Assembly: GCF_000182565.1 (NCBI RefSeq)
Contig: NW_015971542.1
Span: 692,976 to 756,975 of the forward strand
Direction: 5' to 3'
Source of the DNA: Spizellomyces punctatus DAOM BR117
Lineage: Eukaryota > Chytridiomycota > Chytridiomycetes > Spizellomycetales > Spizellomycetaceae
DNA length: 64,000 nucleotides
Below the pieces are notes generated by a model, which saw only the letters and a program-made list of their open reading frames with translations, did not search any database and was not told the origin of the DNA. Both the position numbers and the translations under genes were made by a program. This document shows positions 58,851 to 64,000 of this stretch, one piece after another (position 1 is the first letter of the stretch; each line of letters opens with the position of its first letter).

Positions 58851-60037
58851 ATGTCCACCGGCAACGACATCCTGGAACCCCTCTATCCGTACTTGGCGCA
58901 GGTGCAATCTTTAGCCTCCCCGTACATCTCGCAACTGGAGACGGTCGCGGCACCCCTCATCCAAGATGCAAAGATACGCGTTGCTGATCTACAAGAGCTT
59001 GCAGCTCCTTACGTTGGCCCACTATTTGAATACGCCGAGCGGGTTGAGGATGCGCTACCTACCTTCTCGTACCCTATCGCCTATGTTGCGGCGGCAGCCA
59101 TTGTGCTACACGTGGCCAACTATAATTTGACCGCTCAGTTGGAGTACCATACTAGAATTTTCACCAAGGTGTGTTGACGAGCATGGAGAAAAGCTATTGT
59201 GACGTCGTTATTTCCAGCCCATCGAGAACGCAGAGATCTGTAAATGTGGTATTGATGCAAACTAAACGGCAATCTTGCAGATCTTTCGTTCGCCCGCGGT
59301 ATACTTGTACGCTCTGTACCTCATTGCCTCCGCATTGGTCCGCGACCATTACGTTATGCAAGCAGTCGAAGGGGATGTGAACTCGGTATGGCGAATGCGA
59401 AGAAGCTGGTCTCCGTTATTTTCTCAACTGATTAACTCCCCGATGCCTCGCTAGTACATCTTGTTCTCCAAGGAAGCCGCAAAACTCATTGGACACACCT
59501 TAATCACGTTTGGGATACTTTTGAATCTTTGGACCCTGAAGGTATTTTGCAACCGTCACGCCGATATTGTCTAAGCAGATCAATTTGACGCCCATTCCCG
59601 ACAGGCTCTTGGAATCAAGGGCATGTACAACGGTGACAGCTTTGGACACTTGATGGACGCCCCTGTATCTGGTGGCCCGTACCGTTTCTTCAACGATCCT
59701 CAATATGTTGGCACAACTCTTGCTTTGTTGGGATACGCGGTCAAGTGCCAGTCATGGACCGGATATGGTAAGTGCAGCACTCTAAGATGCCCTCTTGGAC
59801 GGTGGATACTAACAACCCGTCCTTCGCTAAATGCAGTGTTGACGGCGGTTCTATTCACTACCTTTTGGATTTCAGTCAAATTCGTAGAGGTAAGCTGAAA
59901 GTGGCGATAGGGACGTTAAGACAACCACCAATTCTTTCCTTCAGGGTCCCCATATGAATCGTATCTACGCGAATAAAGGAAAGAAAACAACGGCAGCGCA
60001 AGGATCTAAGAAAACGCCTAGGAGAAAGTTTGACTAA
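58851..60037 (+). CDS. OPI3: Phosphatidyl-N-methylethanolamine N-methyltransferase (OPI3/PEMT)
   Basis: ER-membrane enzyme that completes methylation of PE to phosphatidylcholine using SAM. ATG 58851: MSTGNDILEPLYPYLAQVQS, an N-terminal extension, then TM 'YPIAYVAAAAIVLHVANYNL', 'AVYLYALYLIASALVRD', 'KLIGHTLITFGILLNLWTLK' and the family core 'ALGIKGMYNGDSFGHLMDAP', 'GPYRFFNDPQYVGTTLALLG' and 'LTAVLFTTFWISVKFVEGP'. 'GTYNGD.FG.LMD..V..FPF.....P.Y.G..L' and 'EGP' are the SAM and active-site signatures of PEMT. A basic C-terminus (KKTPRRKFD) ends at TAA 60035. Four or five introns. The N-terminal ~60 residues look like a perilipin-like amphipathic stretch that is unusual for OPI3. Confidence 0.9.
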
Positions 60038-60259
60038 GAAGAGGTCGTATTTCATAGAGATAGGATGTTTACAGAGTCACAGGCCATAGTATTTTGCTAT
60101 TAATCGACATTGCCGCGACATTTTGCCGCGTTGAGTGCGCACGAAAGCGACCAACAAATAAATATATTAGGACTTCGTGGCGTCGGTAGCCTTATCAGTT
60201 TAATGCTCTTTCGTCCATTCTTCAGTTCCCACAGTCGTCAACTGCGATACTTCCGCTGT

Positions 60260-61890
<1,631 letters not shown>

Positions 61891-64000
61891 ATGAGCGCCT
61901 CGGGAGACCACCAGCTCGGCGTTACTCCCCGCTCCTATCAGTATGAAGTGTTGGATAAGGCAATCGATAGCAATGTCATTGCCGTGCTCGACACTGGAAG
62001 TGGGAAGGTGAGTGCTTGAAAACCAGTCACGTCAAACTGAGTACTTGGAATGTCTGAAACCCAAACGTAGACCTTGATATCGGTTATGTTGATAAGTCAC
62101 ATGGCTCGCCTCGAGCAAAAACGCAGGGTATGAAAATACTGATTGACCTGTTTTTAGTGAATGCGTTGCCTCTGATCTACATACACTGTAGACTGAAAAC
62201 CCAGGTTTACGGACTAGGCTTAGTGTCTTCCTTGTTCCTTTGGTACCGCTGGTTCTGCAGCAGGAGGAATACGTCAGGAAACACTGTAATCTTAAAGTCA
62301 AACACTATTATGGAGCAATGCGTGTGGATGACGTGAGTCTGAACCTCGAGAGGGAGGATTTTGATGTATCAATAAATTGCGGCACATTGACAGTGGTCTG
62401 AAGAACGATGGAAAAATGAAGTCAGCGAAGCAGAGGTGATGGTTATGACAGCGGACATTTTCAGAAATATGCTGTGCCGTGCGTATATTGCAATGGAACA
62501 GGTTGGTTTGGCGCATCATTGTTGAATCTGCCTCTTATTGAAACTTGTGTTTATTAGATAAATCTCATTATTTTTGATGAGTGTCATCATGCACGTAAAA
62601 ACCACGCATACAATCAGATCATGGGAATTCATTATAAACAATGTCGAGAGTCAGGGAGGCCGAAGATTTTTGGCATGACAGCATCGCCGACATTTGGCAA
62701 GGAAAGCTACCAAAGCTCTATAATGTACGGAAGTCTATGAATTCATTCTTGAATCACAGCTTATGGATGAGATTTTAGGCAAATCGAAGGAAATCTTGAT
62801 GCAAGAGCAGTCACGGTAGATGTTGCAGAGGTATCCCCGCATGTACCGCGTCCAAAGCAAACAGTCGTCTACTACAAAGGCACGGAGCGTGCTGATCCAC
62901 CGGCTCTTTATTATCTTGTGAAACAATATGGCGGGCCTGCGGAAGAGGAATTGGCGGCTGCTCTCAAGAAGTCCCTTATCCTCTGCGAAGAACTGGGAAC
63001 ATGGTGTGCAGCACGGGCGTTAGAAATGGCGGTTCTGGCTACAGATGCACGACTTAAACGGTCTCGTGTCCTTCAATGGCACAATGGTCGACCGACAGAG
63101 GAATGCTCTGAACCGAAGGAGTTGGAAAAAGTTGCCGCTTTTGCCAACCTCAAGAGCTATGTTATGACGTCCCCATTTTGGTTCGATAACTTGTCTTCTC
63201 CGACTGCAAATGACCTGTCGCCGAAAGTCATGACTCTTCTAAAGGTGCTTGAAGAGTATCGTAACTGCAAACATTTCTGCGGAATTGTTTTTGTTCAGCG
63301 CAGAGCTACGGCACGTGTCCTCGATCTCGTCATCAAGAGATGGAAAGGTTTAGAATTTGTAAAATCCGATATCTTGGTTGGTCATGGAATCGGATCCGCC
63401 AGTCCAGCAGACGTAAACCTACGCGTGCAGCAGCAAAGGAAGATTGTTCAATCGTTCCAGAAAGGCGAAACAAATCTAATTATTGCAACCAGGGTAAGCT
63501 TCCCAGAAACAATCCGTGGTCTTCCTGTAATAATAACGTTCTTTCTTAGGTTGCCGAAGAAGGCCTTGATATCAGAGCTTGTAATTTAGTCATACGGTGA
63601 GGATCATGCACACGACATTGCATAGACGAGGAACTGACCGACAATCGGCTAGATTTGATGTTTGCATCACCTTAACGAATTATATACAATCCAGAGGGCG
63701 GGCAAGGCGCATGGATTCAGAATTCATTACGCTCTGCAATCGCAACAGTCCCTCCGAGGCCGTGCAGCTTGCAGAGTTGCAACGAGAAGAGCAATTAATG
63801 CGGGCTGCTCTCCAAACGCGAGAATCCCTGACAGGCTCCATGGAGTCAGCTGTACAACCGTCTGACGAGGAAATCTATACAGTCGAATCCACTGGTGCTT
63901 CCGTGACACTGTACACGTCAATCGGAATGTTATATAACTATTGTGCCCTCTTACCTACAGACAGCGTTGGTGCATTGACACCCACCTTTCAAATCGCCCC
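61891..64000 (+). CDS. Dicer-like RNase III, N-terminal helicase part (runs off window)
   Basis: RNA-interference nuclease; only the helicase half is inside the window. ATG 61891: [20 protein letters not shown], '[19 protein letters not shown]' (Walker A, intron after K) and '[19 protein letters not shown]'. Then '[20 protein letters not shown]' and '[12 protein letters not shown]', '[20 protein letters not shown]', '[20 protein letters not shown]' (motif II DECH, as in Dicer), '[19 protein letters not shown]'. After the insert region: '[20 protein letters not shown]', '[20 protein letters not shown]', '[14 protein letters not shown]' joined to '[15 protein letters not shown]', '[16 protein letters not shown]' (motif VI). 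The start of a DUF283/Dicer-dimerisation region follows. RNase III domains would lie beyond 64000. About seven introns. Confidence 0.9.

Overview
The window is intron-rich nuclear DNA from a fungus. It holds about 27 protein-coding genes, packed at roughly one per 2.3 kb, most split by short introns with gtaagt-like donors and pyrimidine-rich tracts ending in cag/tag. Fungal markers are a TOK-type outward-rectifier K+ channel, GET2, VAC1 and a fungal complement of housekeeping genes. Two genes argue for a flagellated fungus of the chytrid kind rather than Dikarya: a MORN5-like protein and a CXorf58-like IQ protein, both known from organisms with motile cilia. An XRRA1-like LRR protein, an ABCD4-like transporter and DET1 are further ancestral-type genes usually missing from yeasts. 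I cannot name the species.

Layout: 0-4 kb holds TRM11 and an F-box/LRR protein. 4.9-10.2 kb holds aspartate aminotransferase, mitoribosomal uL13m and the splicing factor SAD1/USP39. 10.3-20.2 kb holds an unrecognised zinc-finger protein, HIS1, SNW1/PRP45, DET1 and proteasome subunit alpha-1 (PSMA6/SCL1). 20.7-24.7 kb holds a Pro/Gly/Arg-rich protein and the divergent MORN5/CXorf58 pair. 24.8-27.9 kb holds a MAG1-type DNA glycosylase and an EGF/rhomboid pseudoprotease. 28-30.7 kb is gene-poor, with only weak small-gene candidates. 30.7-38.2 kb holds a NOL8-like RRM protein, CDK7, GET2, ATP synthase subunit f and RNase P subunit RPP21. 38.4-50.8 kb holds the LRR protein, VAC1/rabenosyn, ABCD4 and a large unrecognised helical protein. 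51.7-57.7 kb holds a Nudix-CCCH-CCCH-W2 protein divergent from TOK1. 57.9-64 kb holds a small mitochondrial protein, phospholipid methyltransferase OPI3, choline-phosphate cytidylyltransferase PCT1 and the 5' half of a Dicer.

Most genes alternate in strand, giving head-to-head pairs with 130-260 bp of shared upstream DNA and tail-to-tail pairs with 100-500 bp between stops. OPI3 and PCT1 serve the two routes to phosphatidylcholine and face each other. Two runs of N (15363-15525 and 34774-34906) interrupt SNW1 and CDK7. No tRNA, rRNA, transposase, CRISPR array or virus-like sequence was recognised. Exon joins were made by eye from splice consensus and family similarity, so individual boundaries can be wrong by an exon.

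The observations most worth checking are the Nudix/tandem-CCCH/W2 fusion with a degenerate Nudix box, the rhomboid pseudoprotease with an EGF-like module, the MORN5/CXorf58 shared promoter, and a 7-nt microexon in the DNA glycosylase.
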